Part shown: positions 1 through 8,955 of the stretch, piece after piece
How the letters are laid out: each line of letters begins with the position of its first letter
Position numbering within the stretch: the stretch's first letter is position 1
Source: a virus
IMG/VR virus record: IMGVR_UViG_3300027710_000034
Span: 1 to 54,412 of that record
Reading direction: 5' to 3' (one strand)
DNA length: 54,412 nucleotides
Notes under the pieces: generated by a model
Told to the model about the DNA's origin: nothing
Seen by the model: only the letters and a program-made list of their open reading frames with translations
Database searches by the model: none
Translations under genes and position numbers: made by a program

Positions 1-1476
1 TGGTTGTCCATGATTGGAGGAGGAGTTGGAATTGGTTTTGGAATTCGTGCTGCTGACGATAAGTCTACTGGTGTTATGCCACATCTTAAAACTTATGACG
101 CAAGTTCCATGGCGTATCGTCAGGGTCGGACTCGTCGTGGCAGTTATGCCGCTTATCTTGACATTAGTCATCCTGACGTGGGACAATTTCTTGAGATGCG
201 TAAACCTACTGGCGACCCCAACATCCGATGCCTCAATCTACATCACGGAATCAACATTACCGATGACTTTATGGAAATCATCCAACGATGCATGGCAGAC
301 CATGAAGCAGATGACAGTTGGAATCTAACCGACCCTAAGTCTGGTGAAATTCGTGACACAGTTTCAGCGAAGGAACTGTGGCAGAAGATTCTAGAACTGC
401 GTATGATGACTGGCGAACCATATCTGCACTTCATTGATACATCTAATCGCATGATGCCACAGTTCCAGAAGGATCTCGGTCTAAAGATTCACCAATCAAA
501 TCTCTGTTCGGAAATTATTCTGCCGACTGACAAGAAGCGTACTGCTGTTTGTTGTTTGTCGTCAGTCAATCTAGAATATTATGATGCATGGTCACGCGAT
601 CCGCTATTCTTGCGCGACATGGCAGAGATGCTTGACAATGTTCTGCAATATTTTATTGACAATGCCCCGAATACAGTGAAACGTGCTAAGTATGCAGCAA
701 TGCGCGAGCGTTCTATTGGTATTGGTGCACTAGGTTTCCATGCTTATCTACAACGCAAGGGTATTGCGTGGGAGTCGGCAGTTGCCAAGGGCACTAACAT
801 GCGTATGTTCAAGCATATCAAGAAGAAGTTGGATGAAGCAAATCTAGAACTTGGTGCTGAACGTGGTGAAGCACCTGATGCTGCTGGCACTGGTCGTCGA
901 TTCTCGCATACACAGGCAATCGCACCAAATGCATCTTCGTCAATCATCATGGGCAATACCAGTCCATCGATTGAACCATGGCGAGCAAATGCTTATCGTC
1001 AAGATACATTATCGGGTTCATTTCTCAATAAGAATAAATACCTAGACGCGATTATTCTAGAAGAGGCAGCATTCGGTAGACCTGCTGGTTGGTATGACGA
1101 GGTTTGGTCCTCGATTATCGCTAACGATGGTTCGGTACAGCACCTTACATGGATGGATGCAATTACCAAGGAAGTGTTCAAGACTTCAATGGAAATTGAC
1201 CAGCGGTGGGTTATTGAGCATGCGGCAGACAGGCAGAAGTTTATTGATCAGGCACAGTCCCTCAATCTATTCTTCCGTCCTGATGCTAATATCAAGTATC
1301 TTCATGCTGTCCACTTCCTCGCATGGAAGCAGGGGTTGAAGACTTTATATTATTGTCGTTCAGAAAAAATAGGAAAAGCAGACAAGGTTTCTAAGCGCAT
1401 TGAGCGTGAAGCAATTAAAGAGATTGACTTCAAGGCAATGATCGACGGTGATAACTGCGTTGCATGCGAAGGGTAA
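1..1476 (+). CDS. nrdA: Ribonucleoside-diphosphate reductase large (alpha) subunit, class Ia, 5'-truncated by the window
   Basis: Catalytic subunit that reduces ribonucleoside diphosphates to deoxyribonucleotides for phage DNA synthesis. The frame is open from base 1, so the N-terminal part lies outside the window. Visible landmarks are the active-site segment NLCSEI near base 500, the partner cysteine in AVCCLSSVNL near 545, and the radical-transfer tyrosine pair in KTLYYCRS near 1345. The C-terminus ends in CVACEG, the CxxC tail that re-reduces the active site and is itself reduced by a thioredoxin or glutaredoxin. A glutaredoxin gene follows after 3 bp and nrdB after that, so this is a three-gene nrd operon. 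Identification is secure; only the missing 5' end limits it. Confidence 0.97.
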   Translation, partial: WLSMIGGGVGIGFGIRAADDKSTGVMPHLKTYDASSMAYRQGRTRRGSYAAYLDISHPDVGQFLEMRKPTGDPNIRCLNLHHGINITDDFMEIIQRCMADHEADDSWNLTDPKSGEIRDTVSAKELWQKILELRMMTGEPYLHFIDTSNRMMPQFQKDLGLKIHQSNLCSEIILPTDKKRTAVCCLSSVNLEYYDAWSRDPLFLRDMAEMLDNVLQYFIDNAPNTVKRAKYAAMRERSIGIGALGFHAYLQRKGIAWESAVAKGTNMRMFKHIKKKLDEANLELGAERGEAPDAAGTGRRFSHTQAIAPNASSSIIMGNTSPSIEPWRANAYRQDTLSGSFLNKNKYLDAIILEEAAFGRPAGWYDEVWSSIIANDGSVQHLTWMDAITKEVFKTSMEIDQRWVIEHAADRQKFIDQAQSLNLFFRPDANIKYLHAVHFLAWKQGLKTLYYCRSEKIGKADKVSKRIEREAIKEIDFKAMIDGDNCVACEG

Positions 1477-1479
1477 GAA

Positions 1480-1716
1480 ATGACAAGTTATTTTGCACAA
1501 ATAGTATCAAAACCTGACTGTCCATACTGTACTCTTGCAAAAGAGTTTATGGTAGGAATGGATATTCAGTATACAGAGATGGTAGTCGGTAAAGACTGTC
1601 TTTGGGAAGACATTACCGCACAGTTGCCCGATGTGAAGACTGTTCCCCAGATCTGGGTGAATGGTGAACATGTTGGTGGTTATGACGATTTAGTAAAGTG
1701 GGCAGAAACAGTATGA
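1480..1716 (+). CDS. grx: Glutaredoxin
   Basis: A 78-residue thioredoxin-fold protein with the dithiol motif CPYC at residues 14-17, the cis-proline segment TVPQIW and the glutathione-site GGYDD near the C-terminus. Its place between nrdA and nrdB suggests it is the electron donor for the CxxC tail of the large reductase subunit, as with phage-encoded glutaredoxins in other T4-type phages. The length is normal for a phage glutaredoxin. Its stop codon overlaps the nrdB start (ATGA). Confidence 0.95.
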   Translation: MTSYFAQIVSKPDCPYCTLAKEFMVGMDIQYTEMVVGKDCLWEDITAQLPDVKTVPQIWVNGEHVGGYDDLVKWAETV

Positions 1717-2687
1717 CCTTAATGACAGAACGAGCATATTTTAAACCGTTCAATTACCCATGGGCATATGACGCATGGTTGAAACATGAGCAGTCGCACT
1801 GGTTACATACCGAAGTGCCAATGACCGAAGATGTTAATGATTGGAAGAAGCGTCTCAATGATGGCGAAAAGCATTTCCTAACCAACATTTTCCGTTTCTT
1901 CACACAAGGCGACATCGACGTTGCTGGTGGTTATGTGAAGAACTATCTGCCATATTTCCCACAACCTGAAGTCCGTATGATGTTGATGGGATTTGCGGCA
2001 AGGGAGGCACTACATGTTGCAGCGTATTCTCACCTTATTGAAACTCTGGGTATGCCAGAAACAACGTATCAGGAATTCCTCGAATACGACTCAATGCGAG
2101 CAAAGCACGACTACTTTACAGATTTGTCGAATGCAAATGGAACACCTGAATCGGTCGCAACCAACATCGCTGCATTTAGTGCGTTCACTGAAGGTATGCA
2201 ACTGTTCTCATCCTTCATCATGCTCCTCAACTTCCCTCGTCACGGAAAGATGAAGGGTATGGGGCAGATCGTTACTTGGTCGATTGTTGATGAAACTCAA
2301 CATGCCGAAGGTATGATTAAACTGTTCCGTTCATATGTTGAAGAAAATCGTGAATTGTGGAATGACGATCTAAAGTCGCAGATCTATACTATCGCAGAAA
2401 AGATGGTTGAACTCGAAGACAAGTTTATCGAACTGTCATTCTCGATGGGTGAAATGGAAAATCTTACAGAAGAAGATGTTAAGAAGTATATCCGCTATAT
2501 CTGCGACCGTCGACTGATTAGTCTTGGTCTCAAGGGTATCTTCAAGGTTAAGAAAAATCCTCTGCCATGGGTCGAGGAAATGATCAACGCACCAACGCAT
2601 ACGAACTTCTTCGAGAATCGTGCTACCGACTATGCCAAGGGTGCGCTATCAGGTAAATGGGATGATGTTTGGGGTGTCGCTGCGTGA
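1713..2687 (+). CDS. nrdB: Ribonucleoside-diphosphate reductase small (beta) subunit, class Ia
   Basis: Radical-generating subunit of 324 residues. The ATG at 1713 overlaps the glutaredoxin stop; an in-frame GTG at 1698 lies inside the glutaredoxin gene and is less likely. The diiron ligands are all visible: an aspartate in TQGDIDV (about 67), E98 and H101 in REALH, E160 in AFTEG, E194 and H197 in DETQH. Tyr105 sits four residues after H101, the position of the stable tyrosyl radical (E. coli Y122), so this is a tyrosyl-radical enzyme and not a radical-tyrosine-less type. It works with NrdA upstream. The stop overlaps the GTG start of the next gene. Confidence 0.97.
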   Translation: MTLMTERAYFKPFNYPWAYDAWLKHEQSHWLHTEVPMTEDVNDWKKRLNDGEKHFLTNIFRFFTQGDIDVAGGYVKNYLPYFPQPEVRMMLMGFAAREALHVAAYSHLIETLGMPETTYQEFLEYDSMRAKHDYFTDLSNANGTPESVATNIAAFSAFTEGMQLFSSFIMLLNFPRHGKMKGMGQIVTWSIVDETQHAEGMIKLFRSYVEENRELWNDDLKSQIYTIAEKMVELEDKFIELSFSMGEMENLTEEDVKKYIRYICDRRLISLGLKGIFKVKKNPLPWVEEMINAPTHTNFFENRATDYAKGALSGKWDDVWGVAA

Positions 2688-3595
2688 ACTTTAAAGTCAG
2701 TTTCACTGACAATATAGAGTTACATTATTCCTTGATTGATCATCCTCTCGTAGATGATTGGAGCAAATTGATTGCAACTCATGTCATTGATGACTGCTGT
2801 GAGCACAATCACTATTTTGGTTATGCAACAGAAGAAAAAATATATCAAAGAATAGAGCGTTTACATAATCTCGCAGATATTATTAACAATCATGTCTCAG
2901 AGAAAATCGTAAACACAAGATTAACTGTTGAAAATTTTAGGCAAACATTACATTTAATGCACGTGCATTTTCCTGATCTGGAAACAGATCCTGATTATGC
3001 ATATCTCCACCCGTATCTGTCTGAGTATAATGACACCATTCATTGGTTAGAAACTATTTTAGCAGTTGTTTGGGGAAATCCTCCTGGAGTTTCTGAGTCT
3101 GGTTTATTTTCTATCAATTTAGATTTTAATAAGTCAGATGTTGTATTCAAAGAAATACCTGAAGATGCATACGAGTTGTTTGAATTTGGCGCCAACTTCG
3201 GAGATCTGTTACTGCATTATACTCATGTCGGTAAGAATGCACAAGAGTTGTTTTTTACTAATGATTTAGAATGCCCCAAGCATCAATTCGTCGCACAGTC
3301 TACATACTGTGCAAGTGCTAGATTATATTTTACTGACAACTTCTCGGATACTGAGGAAAAAAAGAATCATCTGTATTCACAATGGCAAGATTATTATACT
3401 CGTCGGGGAGGTAAAGACTATTTTGGGTATGATATATCTGACCAGAAGATGAGATTAGGTTTCATAAAATTGGGCAATCTAGAAAAAATATACATAGATG
3501 GTATCAGTATCAAAATTCCTACAACACAAGAAGAATTAAATTCGTTTAGAAAAACATTAGTTAATACAAAGATAACTAAATGGACAGTTGAATAA
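2684..3595 (+). CDS. Hypothetical protein downstream of nrdB
   Basis: A 303-residue soluble acidic protein with no signal peptide or membrane segment. I chose the GTG at 2684, which overlaps the nrdB stop; the in-frame TTG at 2669 lies inside nrdB. The N-terminal half is rich in His and Tyr (for example EHNHYFGYATEE near residue 44), and the middle contains DPDYAYLHPYLSEYND. I recognise no catalytic motif. Tight coupling to nrdB suggests co-expression with the nucleotide-reduction genes, but no function can be assigned. Confidence 0.85.
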   Translation: MNFKVSFTDNIELHYSLIDHPLVDDWSKLIATHVIDDCCEHNHYFGYATEEKIYQRIERLHNLADIINNHVSEKIVNTRLTVENFRQTLHLMHVHFPDLETDPDYAYLHPYLSEYNDTIHWLETILAVVWGNPPGVSESGLFSINLDFNKSDVVFKEIPEDAYELFEFGANFGDLLLHYTHVGKNAQELFFTNDLECPKHQFVAQSTYCASARLYFTDNFSDTEEKKNHLYSQWQDYYTRRGGKDYFGYDISDQKMRLGFIKLGNLEKIYIDGISIKIPTTQEELNSFRKTLVNTKITKWTVE

Positions 3596-3632
3596 ATAAC
3601 AGAGATTACAACTTTAAATTAGAGGAAACACC

Positions 3633-3926
3633 ATGAAACGTGTTACAATTACATATACCAGACAAACTGCCGAAACTCCTTGGTATTGGCAAGTAACTCC
3701 TCCTTCCGTATTATCTCCGATGGATGATTTTATTGATGAAAATAGTAGCAGGATGGAAACATACGCATATACCGCTGGAAATCAATGTGTTGTGATTTTT
3801 ACATTCAATGATGAACAAATTCACCAAGATTTTCAAACATTGATTATTAATGATATTAAGAGCGATTACAAACAGTATTGCGACGACAATAACATCACTA
3901 TTGATGTAGTTACGGAAGATGTCTAA
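3633..3926 (+). CDS. Hypothetical protein
   Basis: A 97-residue acidic protein with a good ribosome-binding site (AGAGGA, 7 bases before the ATG). It is rich in beta-prone and aromatic residues, with TPWYWQV near the N-terminus, and has no recognisable motif. The stop overlaps the ATG of the next gene (TAATG), so the two are translationally coupled. Confidence 0.75.
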   Translation: MKRVTITYTRQTAETPWYWQVTPPSVLSPMDDFIDENSSRMETYAYTAGNQCVVIFTFNDEQIHQDFQTLIINDIKSDYKQYCDDNNITIDVVTEDV

Positions 3927-4084
3927 TGGAAGAGTTAGAATGTTTTTCATGTGATGCAGTCTTCACAGTCGATCATGACTTGGACGACGACTATTATAAA
4001 GTAAAACATTGCCCCTTCTGCGGAACAAAGGTCACTGAAGACGAAGATGATGTGATATGGGACGATGCTGATTGGGAAGAATAA
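3926..4084 (+). CDS. Small zinc-ribbon protein
   Basis: A 52-residue protein with two zinc-knuckle pairs, CFSC (residues 6-9) and CPFC (29-32), followed by a very acidic tail rich in Asp and Glu. The arrangement is a minimal zinc ribbon. The ATG overlaps the previous stop codon. The role is unknown; small zinc ribbons in phages often act as protein or nucleic-acid adaptors, which is only a family-level guess here. Confidence 0.7.
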   Translation: MEELECFSCDAVFTVDHDLDDDYYKVKHCPFCGTKVTEDEDDVIWDDADWEE

Positions 4085-4086
4085 AT

Positions 4087-4107
4087 AATCTACTTACGGA
4101 GTAGATT
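4087..4107 (+). promoter_or_regulatory. Hairpin containing the ribosome-binding site of the next gene
   Basis: AATCTACT at 4087-4094 is exactly complementary to AGTAGATT at 4100-4107, with a 5-base loop TACGG. The Shine-Dalgarno-like CGGAG spans loop and 3' arm, and the ATG at 4108 follows the stem directly. In the folded RNA the start region would be occluded. T4 homing endonuclease genes are known to use similar hairpins for translational control. Confidence 0.6.
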
Positions 4108-4464
4108 ATGACAGTTAAGAAAAAACGTAAGCCGTTGCCGAAAAAGGTGCATAGAGTATATTGCACTTACTTCGACGACGGCAAATTTTATATTGGGTAT
4201 TCATGTAAGACAGAGAAACTGTTCGAATCATATTTCGGAAGTTCCTCCTATGTGACTAACTATGAAGGCGAGATGCGCAAAGAAGTTGTCGCTGAATACG
4301 ACAGCAAATCGCATGCCAAAGCAGTCGAGCATATCCTGCAATGGGAGCATAGACTCAACGACAATTGCATAAATCAAATGTGGAATGTGCGTCTGAGACT
4401 TGATCACTTGAAAGAATTAAAATTACCTGATTGGAGACCTGGATGTTTTTCGCAGCACTCTTGA
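4108..4464 (+). CDS. GIY-YIG-like nuclease-fold protein
   Basis: A 118-residue basic protein. The N-terminal half has the spaced elements VYCTY (17-21) and KFYIGYS (26-32), followed by a phage-type FGSS segment, which resemble the GIY and YIG strands of the GIY-YIG nuclease superfamily. The later catalytic Arg, Glu and Asn are not clear to me, so activity is uncertain; a homing-type or degenerate nuclease is the best reading. A perfect hairpin covers its ribosome-binding site. Its 3' end overlaps the start of the next gene by 22 bp. Confidence 0.55.
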   Translation: MTVKKKRKPLPKKVHRVYCTYFDDGKFYIGYSCKTEKLFESYFGSSSYVTNYEGEMRKEVVAEYDSKSHAKAVEHILQWEHRLNDNCINQMWNVRLRLDHLKELKLPDWRPGCFSQHS

Positions 4465-5411
4465 TGTTAACTGCACTTGCGATTACTGGTGTCGCTGGAT
4501 ATTTTTCAATACTTGGGTTAATGGCAATTTTCCCAGCATCACCAATTGCTGTTGCAGTAATGGGTGGTGTGCTTGAAGTCGCCAAACTCATTACCGCCAG
4601 TTGGGTATATCGCAACTGGAAAAGTGCCAACAAACTGTTGAAGACATACTTCACCATTGCAGTTTGTGTGTTGTCATTTATCACAAGTATGGGTGTGTTC
4701 GGTTATCTCAGTCGATCGCACATTGAACACACTACTGTTGGTGGTTCAGCAGTATTTAAAATAGAACAACTCGAGAATAAGAAGGCATCTGCAGAAAGGA
4801 GACTGAAGAATGCGCAAACATCGTTGGATACTCTGGACAGACTCACTACTGCAGAAGATGTGCTCGATGCTAATTTCATTAGAAACAGACAGAAAAGGGA
4901 ACGTGCGTCCCTTGATGCTGAAATTAAGAGTGCGAGTGCAGACATTGAGACTATTGAGACTGATCTCATACCGCTCAAAACAGAAAATCTCAAACTCGAA
5001 GCAGAAGTAGGTCCGATAAAATATATCGCAGAACTATTCTATGGCAGCGGTGATACCGCTACCGTGGATAAAGCAGTGCGCTTAATGATCATCATGCTTA
5101 TCTTCGTGTTCGACCCACTGGCAATTTTATTGATTATTGCTGCCAACATGACACTTTTAAGCTTGACAAAGAAGGAAGAATCAGGTATAGTAGACTATGT
5201 CGTTGTTGATGAGGTTAAACCCAAGAAAGTTGTTCCTACTGCTAAGAAACCAAAAAAGAAACCTGTTGTTGAAACGCCAGACTTCTTTGCTTTCGAGAAA
5301 CATGAGAATACACCTGCTTCAACACATGACATACCAGCGCCAGATCCCCCTAAGAGATCTTGGAGAGATGGTAAAATTGTAATTGATGAAAACAATATAA
5401 GGAAAATGTGA
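4443..5411 (+). CDS. Multi-spanning membrane protein with central coiled coil
   Basis: A 322-residue protein. I start at ATG 4443; a TTG at 4431 is in frame but lacks a good ribosome-binding site. Hydrophobic segments near residues 3-25, 30-50 and 72-93 are followed by a long charged heptad-like region (about 105-190) and a further membrane segment near 218-243. The C-terminal tail is cytoplasmic-looking, rich in Lys and Pro. The shape, an N-terminal membrane bundle, coiled coil and second membrane region, is seen in proteins of several T4-like phages but the role is unknown to me. Confidence 0.75.
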   Translation: MFFAALLMLTALAITGVAGYFSILGLMAIFPASPIAVAVMGGVLEVAKLITASWVYRNWKSANKLLKTYFTIAVCVLSFITSMGVFGYLSRSHIEHTTVGGSAVFKIEQLENKKASAERRLKNAQTSLDTLDRLTTAEDVLDANFIRNRQKRERASLDAEIKSASADIETIETDLIPLKTENLKLEAEVGPIKYIAELFYGSGDTATVDKAVRLMIIMLIFVFDPLAILLIIAANMTLLSLTKKEESGIVDYVVVDEVKPKKVVPTAKKPKKKPVVETPDFFAFEKHENTPASTHDIPAPDPPKRSWRDGKIVIDENNIRKM

Positions 5412-5668
5412 TGGATATTATGAATCAAGAATGGCGCGACGGTCTAAAGGCGACTCTTGCACAGGGTGAAGCGACTGTCAGTTTTACGAAACTGAATGGG
5501 CAAGAACGTGTGATGCGCTGCACACTACAAGAAGGTGTTATTCCCCCATACAGCGAAAAGGGAACAAAGACAAAACCACCTAGTGGCGAAACCCTCGCAG
5601 TTTGGGATCTGGATAAGAGTGAGTGGCGAGCATTTCGTTACGATCGCATTACCTCTGTTAAATTTTAG
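5411..5668 (+). CDS. WYL_2/DUF2693-like small beta-barrel protein
   Basis: An 85-residue protein whose ATG overlaps the previous stop. The pattern MRCTLQ, then VWDLDKSEWRAFRYDRI near the C-terminus, matches the small phage family with an Sm/SH3-like barrel (DUF2693, also called WYL_2) found widely in T4-type phages. The function of the family is not established. A sigma70-like promoter starts within a few bases of the stop codon. Confidence 0.7.
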   Translation: MDIMNQEWRDGLKATLAQGEATVSFTKLNGQERVMRCTLQEGVIPPYSEKGTKTKPPSGETLAVWDLDKSEWRAFRYDRITSVKF

Positions 5669-5671
5669 GGC

Positions 5672-5700
5672 TTGACTTTTCCAGCAAAATATAGTATATT
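5672..5700 (+). promoter_or_regulatory. Sigma70-like promoter
   Basis: TTGACT at 5672-5677, 17-bp spacer, TATATT at 5695-5700. It drives the gene starting at 5728, whose ribosome-binding site AAAGGTG follows at 5716-5722. Confidence 0.75.
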
Positions 5701-5727
5701 GGATATATTATGAAGAAAGGTGAATCT

Positions 5728-6852
5728 ATGTATAAGTTGAAAGTTCCTGTTGCTGATTCTAAGGCCATGGGTGTAGAACCTATCTGGTCTGAAGGTTATG
5801 AACCTGCAAACTATCAGTCTGAATATGGTAACGCATTGAACTGGTATAACTTCATCGTTGACCAGAAAGATTGTCGTGCGTTTCTCGTCGACTGGTTCAA
5901 GGGTGACGCAACCAAACTCAAAGCATTGTCCCAGTTGTCTGACAAGATGCTTCCTCGGACATATGCTAACAGCGCACGTATCGCTATGCGTGGATTTCCC
6001 CTCACCGATGAGCACAAGGCACGCATCTGGGAAAAGGTTGAAGAACGAATCAGTAAGAAAACTGTTCTAATTGATGATGAAGATTCAACTCCTGAACCTG
6101 TTGTTAGGGTTGCTAAGAAACCACTGATTGCATCTACATTCATCGTATCTGATGTTGATGATGAGATTGAGAAACTAATCAATGGCGAGGATACTCGTAA
6201 CATTGCACAGATTCTAATGCCTTACCGCTTGTCAGATAAGAACTATCTTGACTGCGTGCAAAAAATTGAACCTATGCTTGCAGAATTTGCTGAACTGGTA
6301 GAAGTTCGTCGACTCCCCAAGAGTCAACTGACTGATTCACAGGAACAGTTGCTCGAGTGTTACTCGCATTTGACAACCATGAAGTCTGTCAAGGATATTG
6401 TTAAACTGCTCGAGACATATATCAGCGACCTTAAGAAGTCGTATGTCAGCAAGCAGGTTGCTAAGGTTCGTAAGAAGAAACCAAAGGATAAGTCCAAGTT
6501 GGTTCAGAATCTAAAGTTCCTCAAGGAAGATACCGCACTTGGTGTCACCAGCGTCGAACCTATCAATCTGCTAAATTGCAGTGAAGTGTGGACTTTTGAC
6601 ACCAAGACGCGAAAGATCTCCAAGTATTTCAATCCAGTCAGCGGAAGCATCACTGTTAAGGGTGCAAGTCTTGTAGGATTTGATGAGAACTTCTCTAACT
6701 CGCGACTGCTTCGTAAACCAGAGACCCAAGTAAAAGAATTTTCTGAACTGAAGAAAAATGACTTGACAAAATGGTACTCAGCCGTTAAGAGTAAGAGTGG
6801 ACCTGTGCGTGCACGACTGACTCCAACTACATTAATTTTGAAAGTGTTTTAA
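5728..6852 (+). CDS. Hypothetical protein, 374 residues
   Basis: Start chosen at ATG 5728, preceded by AAAGGTG; an upstream in-frame ATG at 5710 lies only about 3 bases after the expected transcription start and has no ribosome-binding site. The protein is mostly helical and charged, with a Lys-rich linker (VRKKKPKDK) near residue 245 and a C-terminal beta-rich segment containing EVWTFDTKTRKISKYF. No catalytic motif is evident. It heads an operon ending with RNase H and the cytidylyltransferase, so a role in early DNA metabolism is possible but not shown. Confidence 0.85.
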   Translation: MYKLKVPVADSKAMGVEPIWSEGYEPANYQSEYGNALNWYNFIVDQKDCRAFLVDWFKGDATKLKALSQLSDKMLPRTYANSARIAMRGFPLTDEHKARIWEKVEERISKKTVLIDDEDSTPEPVVRVAKKPLIASTFIVSDVDDEIEKLINGEDTRNIAQILMPYRLSDKNYLDCVQKIEPMLAEFAELVEVRRLPKSQLTDSQEQLLECYSHLTTMKSVKDIVKLLETYISDLKKSYVSKQVAKVRKKKPKDKSKLVQNLKFLKEDTALGVTSVEPINLLNCSEVWTFDTKTRKISKYFNPVSGSITVKGASLVGFDENFSNSRLLRKPETQVKEFSELKKNDLTKWYSAVKSKSGPVRARLTPTTLILKVF

Positions 6853-7184
6853 TGAACGATAATGGTGATAATGTTACTTACCTGAAGACGAATACCGTAA
6901 AGGAGATTGATAAAGAATCTCTAAGTTATTTCCTCCAAGGTGCTACAGAATATGCAGCATACCAGGATGCCGAGGCATTCGCGCAGGCCTGTCTGCGTGG
7001 TATTCTTATGGCGACGGAAAAAAAGATTGGTCTACGCGACGAGAACTTTCATTCCGACGCTGCTGTTATCGCCGTTATGATTACTGGTTTATACATGCGT
7101 CAGGCAGGAGTTGAGTGTCCTGAGATTAATATGCTTAATGATGTTCGTGAAGCATTAACTGTTACGAAAGAAGATATAGAATGA
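6852..7184 (+). CDS. Hypothetical helical protein
   Basis: A 110-residue protein whose ATG overlaps the preceding stop. It is predominantly helical with no cysteine pairs, signal peptide or membrane segment, and contains YFLQGATEYAAYQDAEAFA. No family recognised. Translationally coupled on both sides, directly upstream of RNase H. Confidence 0.75.
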   Translation: MNDNGDNVTYLKTNTVKEIDKESLSYFLQGATEYAAYQDAEAFAQACLRGILMATEKKIGLRDENFHSDAAVIAVMITGLYMRQAGVECPEINMLNDVREALTVTKEDIE

Positions 7185-8062
7185 TTGTTGTTGATTTTAA
7201 CCAGACTGCTATCAGCAGTATGATGGCAGAACTAGGTGGTCGTCGTGATGTAGAGGTAAATCTGCCTCTCATTCGGCACATGATCATTAATGCCATTCGT
7301 TCATATAAGAAGAAGTTTGGTGCTGAGTTCGGCAACATTGTGATTGCTTGTGACAACCGTCACTACTGGCGTCGTCAGTATTTTCCTAACTATAAGGCGA
7401 ATCGTAAGAAAGCACGGCAGGAGTCTGGTTTTGACTGGTCTGCTATCTTTGAAGCACTGCACCAAATTCGTAGTGAGTTGCAAGATCACTTCCCGTATCC
7501 TGTAATCGACGTTGATGGCGCAGAGGCAGACGATGTTATCGCAGTTCTCGCCGAGTATAGTCAAACTATGAACACTGATGGTCTTATCCCCAGTGCTGAA
7601 CCTTTCCTTATTCTTTCTGGCGACCATGACTTCCAACAACTGCAGAAGTGGGACAATGTTAAACAGTATGCTCCTGTTCAGAAGAAGTTCTGTAAGTTGA
7701 AGGAATCCCCTCAGGCAGTGCTCATGGAACATATTATCATGGGCGATAAGGGTGACGGTGTTCCAAATATTATGTCTGATGATGATACATTTATCAATGG
7801 TCAACGTCAGCGTCCTATTCGCAAGGAAGCACTTGCAGTGTGGAAGTATCAGAAACCTGAAGACTTCATCACCAATGATGAAATGTGGCGCAATTTCCAG
7901 CGCAACCGTGAACTGGTTGACCTGTCGCGCATTCCTGAGGACATCAAAGTAGCGATTATAGATAGTTATGAGAAACAACTGGGCGGAGATCGCTCAGGTC
8001 TGTTGAATTATTTTATTGCAAACCGTATGAAACAAATGATTGAGTTAGTCGATGAGTTCTGA
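7181..8062 (+). CDS. rnh: T4-type RNase H (FEN1-family 5'-3' exonuclease)
   Basis: Removes RNA primers and adjacent DNA from Okazaki fragments in T4-type replication. The 293 residues carry the acidic metal-binding set of the family: D5 in IVVDF, ACDNRHYWRRQYF from residue 56 with the downstream YKANR, EADDV (115-119), LSGDHDFQQL (145-154) and GDKGDGVPN (188-196), the helix-two-turn-helix entry. Length is close to T4 RNase H. Its ATG overlaps the previous stop and its 3' end overlaps the next gene by 11 bp. Confidence 0.93.
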   Translation: MIVVDFNQTAISSMMAELGGRRDVEVNLPLIRHMIINAIRSYKKKFGAEFGNIVIACDNRHYWRRQYFPNYKANRKKARQESGFDWSAIFEALHQIRSELQDHFPYPVIDVDGAEADDVIAVLAEYSQTMNTDGLIPSAEPFLILSGDHDFQQLQKWDNVKQYAPVQKKFCKLKESPQAVLMEHIIMGDKGDGVPNIMSDDDTFINGQRQRPIRKEALAVWKYQKPEDFITNDEMWRNFQRNRELVDLSRIPEDIKVAIIDSYEKQLGGDRSGLLNYFIANRMKQMIELVDEF

Positions 8063-8480
8063 GAGAGTTGGTATTACCGCAAGTTGTTTTGACCTGTTCC
8101 ATGCAGGTCATGTCCTTATGCTTCAAGAAGCAAAGGAACAGTGCGATCGTCTAGTCGTAGCACTACAAACTGATCCGACAATTGATCGACCAGAGAAGAA
8201 TAAACCTGTTCAGTCCATTTTTGAGCGATGGGTTCAGGTGGAGGGTTGTAAGTATGTTGATCAGATTATTCCATACACAACCGAAGAAGATCTTCTTAAC
8301 ATTCTAAAGTCATATGACTGGGATGTTCGTATCATCGGGCAGGAATACTACGGTAAGGAATTTACTGGGCACGATCTTAATATCGAGACCTACTACAACT
8401 CTCGCCGACACGATTTTAGCACTACAAATCTAAGAAAGAAAATTGAAAATGGCACAAAGACTACAACCAAAAAAGTTTAA
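8052..8480 (+). CDS. Cytidylyltransferase (glycerol-3-phosphate/ethanolamine-phosphate type)
   Basis: A 142-residue nucleotidyltransferase-fold protein with CFDLFHAGHV carrying the HxGH signature at residues 17-20, and SIFERW corresponding to the second nucleotide-binding motif. Such enzymes couple CTP to a phosphorylated alcohol such as glycerol-3-phosphate, giving CDP-alcohols for surface polymers or lipids. The actual substrate is unknown. The size matches TagD-like enzymes, with a short basic tail. It overlaps RNase H upstream and the next gene downstream. Confidence 0.87.
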   Translation: MSSERVGITASCFDLFHAGHVLMLQEAKEQCDRLVVALQTDPTIDRPEKNKPVQSIFERWVQVEGCKYVDQIIPYTTEEDLLNILKSYDWDVRIIGQEYYGKEFTGHDLNIETYYNSRRHDFSTTNLRKKIENGTKTTTKKV

Positions 8481-8955
8481 GCAAATAGACGAGGCGCTCG
8501 ATTGGGCGTGTGAGGCAGAAACAACTGATGAACTGCGCGAACGTGTGAGAGCAGTCTCTCTCGGCAATTCTGTTCTCATGCGTTTTGTTGCATGGGGTGT
8601 TGGGTATGAGCAAGGTCCATACAATCTTCCCGAGGGTCCAACTCCATACAAGGATGAAGGTCTGCCGTCCAATATGGCAGATACAACCATCACACAGGAG
8701 TTCCGTCGACTGTTGACTCTGTTGCCTGAAGGCAGCGCCAAGAAAGTACCGCAGTTCCGTCGCGAGGAAATTTGGATGCAGACATGTCAGGGCGTGCAGA
8801 TTAAAGAAGCGAAGTTGCTTGATCATATTAAAGATCAAACTCTGCTCGAAGCGTATCCTCGCCTCGCAGAAGTTCTTGAAAGTTTCCTGACAGGGTGGAA
8901 AGCGCCAGAGGTTAAGAAGAAGAAGTCGCCAAAAAAATCCTTAGAAACCTTATAA
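8449..8955 (+). CDS. Hypothetical protein
   Basis: A 168-residue protein starting at ATG 8449, inside the 3' end of the cytidylyltransferase gene. It is helical, with ALDWACEAETTDELRERV near the N-terminus, a central FRRLLTLLPEGSAKKVPQF, and a Lys-rich tail (VKKKKSPKK). No cysteine cluster or enzyme motif is seen. Similar helical proteins occur in T4-like marine phages, but I cannot name the family with certainty. Confidence 0.75.
   Translation: MAQRLQPKKFKQIDEALDWACEAETTDELRERVRAVSLGNSVLMRFVAWGVGYEQGPYNLPEGPTPYKDEGLPSNMADTTITQEFRRLLTLLPEGSAKKVPQFRREEIWMQTCQGVQIKEAKLLDHIKDQTLLEAYPRLAEVLESFLTGWKAPEVKKKKSPKKSLETL

Noticed and set aside
7301-7978. 225-residue open frame on the minus strand
   Set aside because: It lies wholly inside the RNase H gene, has no ribosome-binding site and no recognisable domain: a shadow of codon usage.
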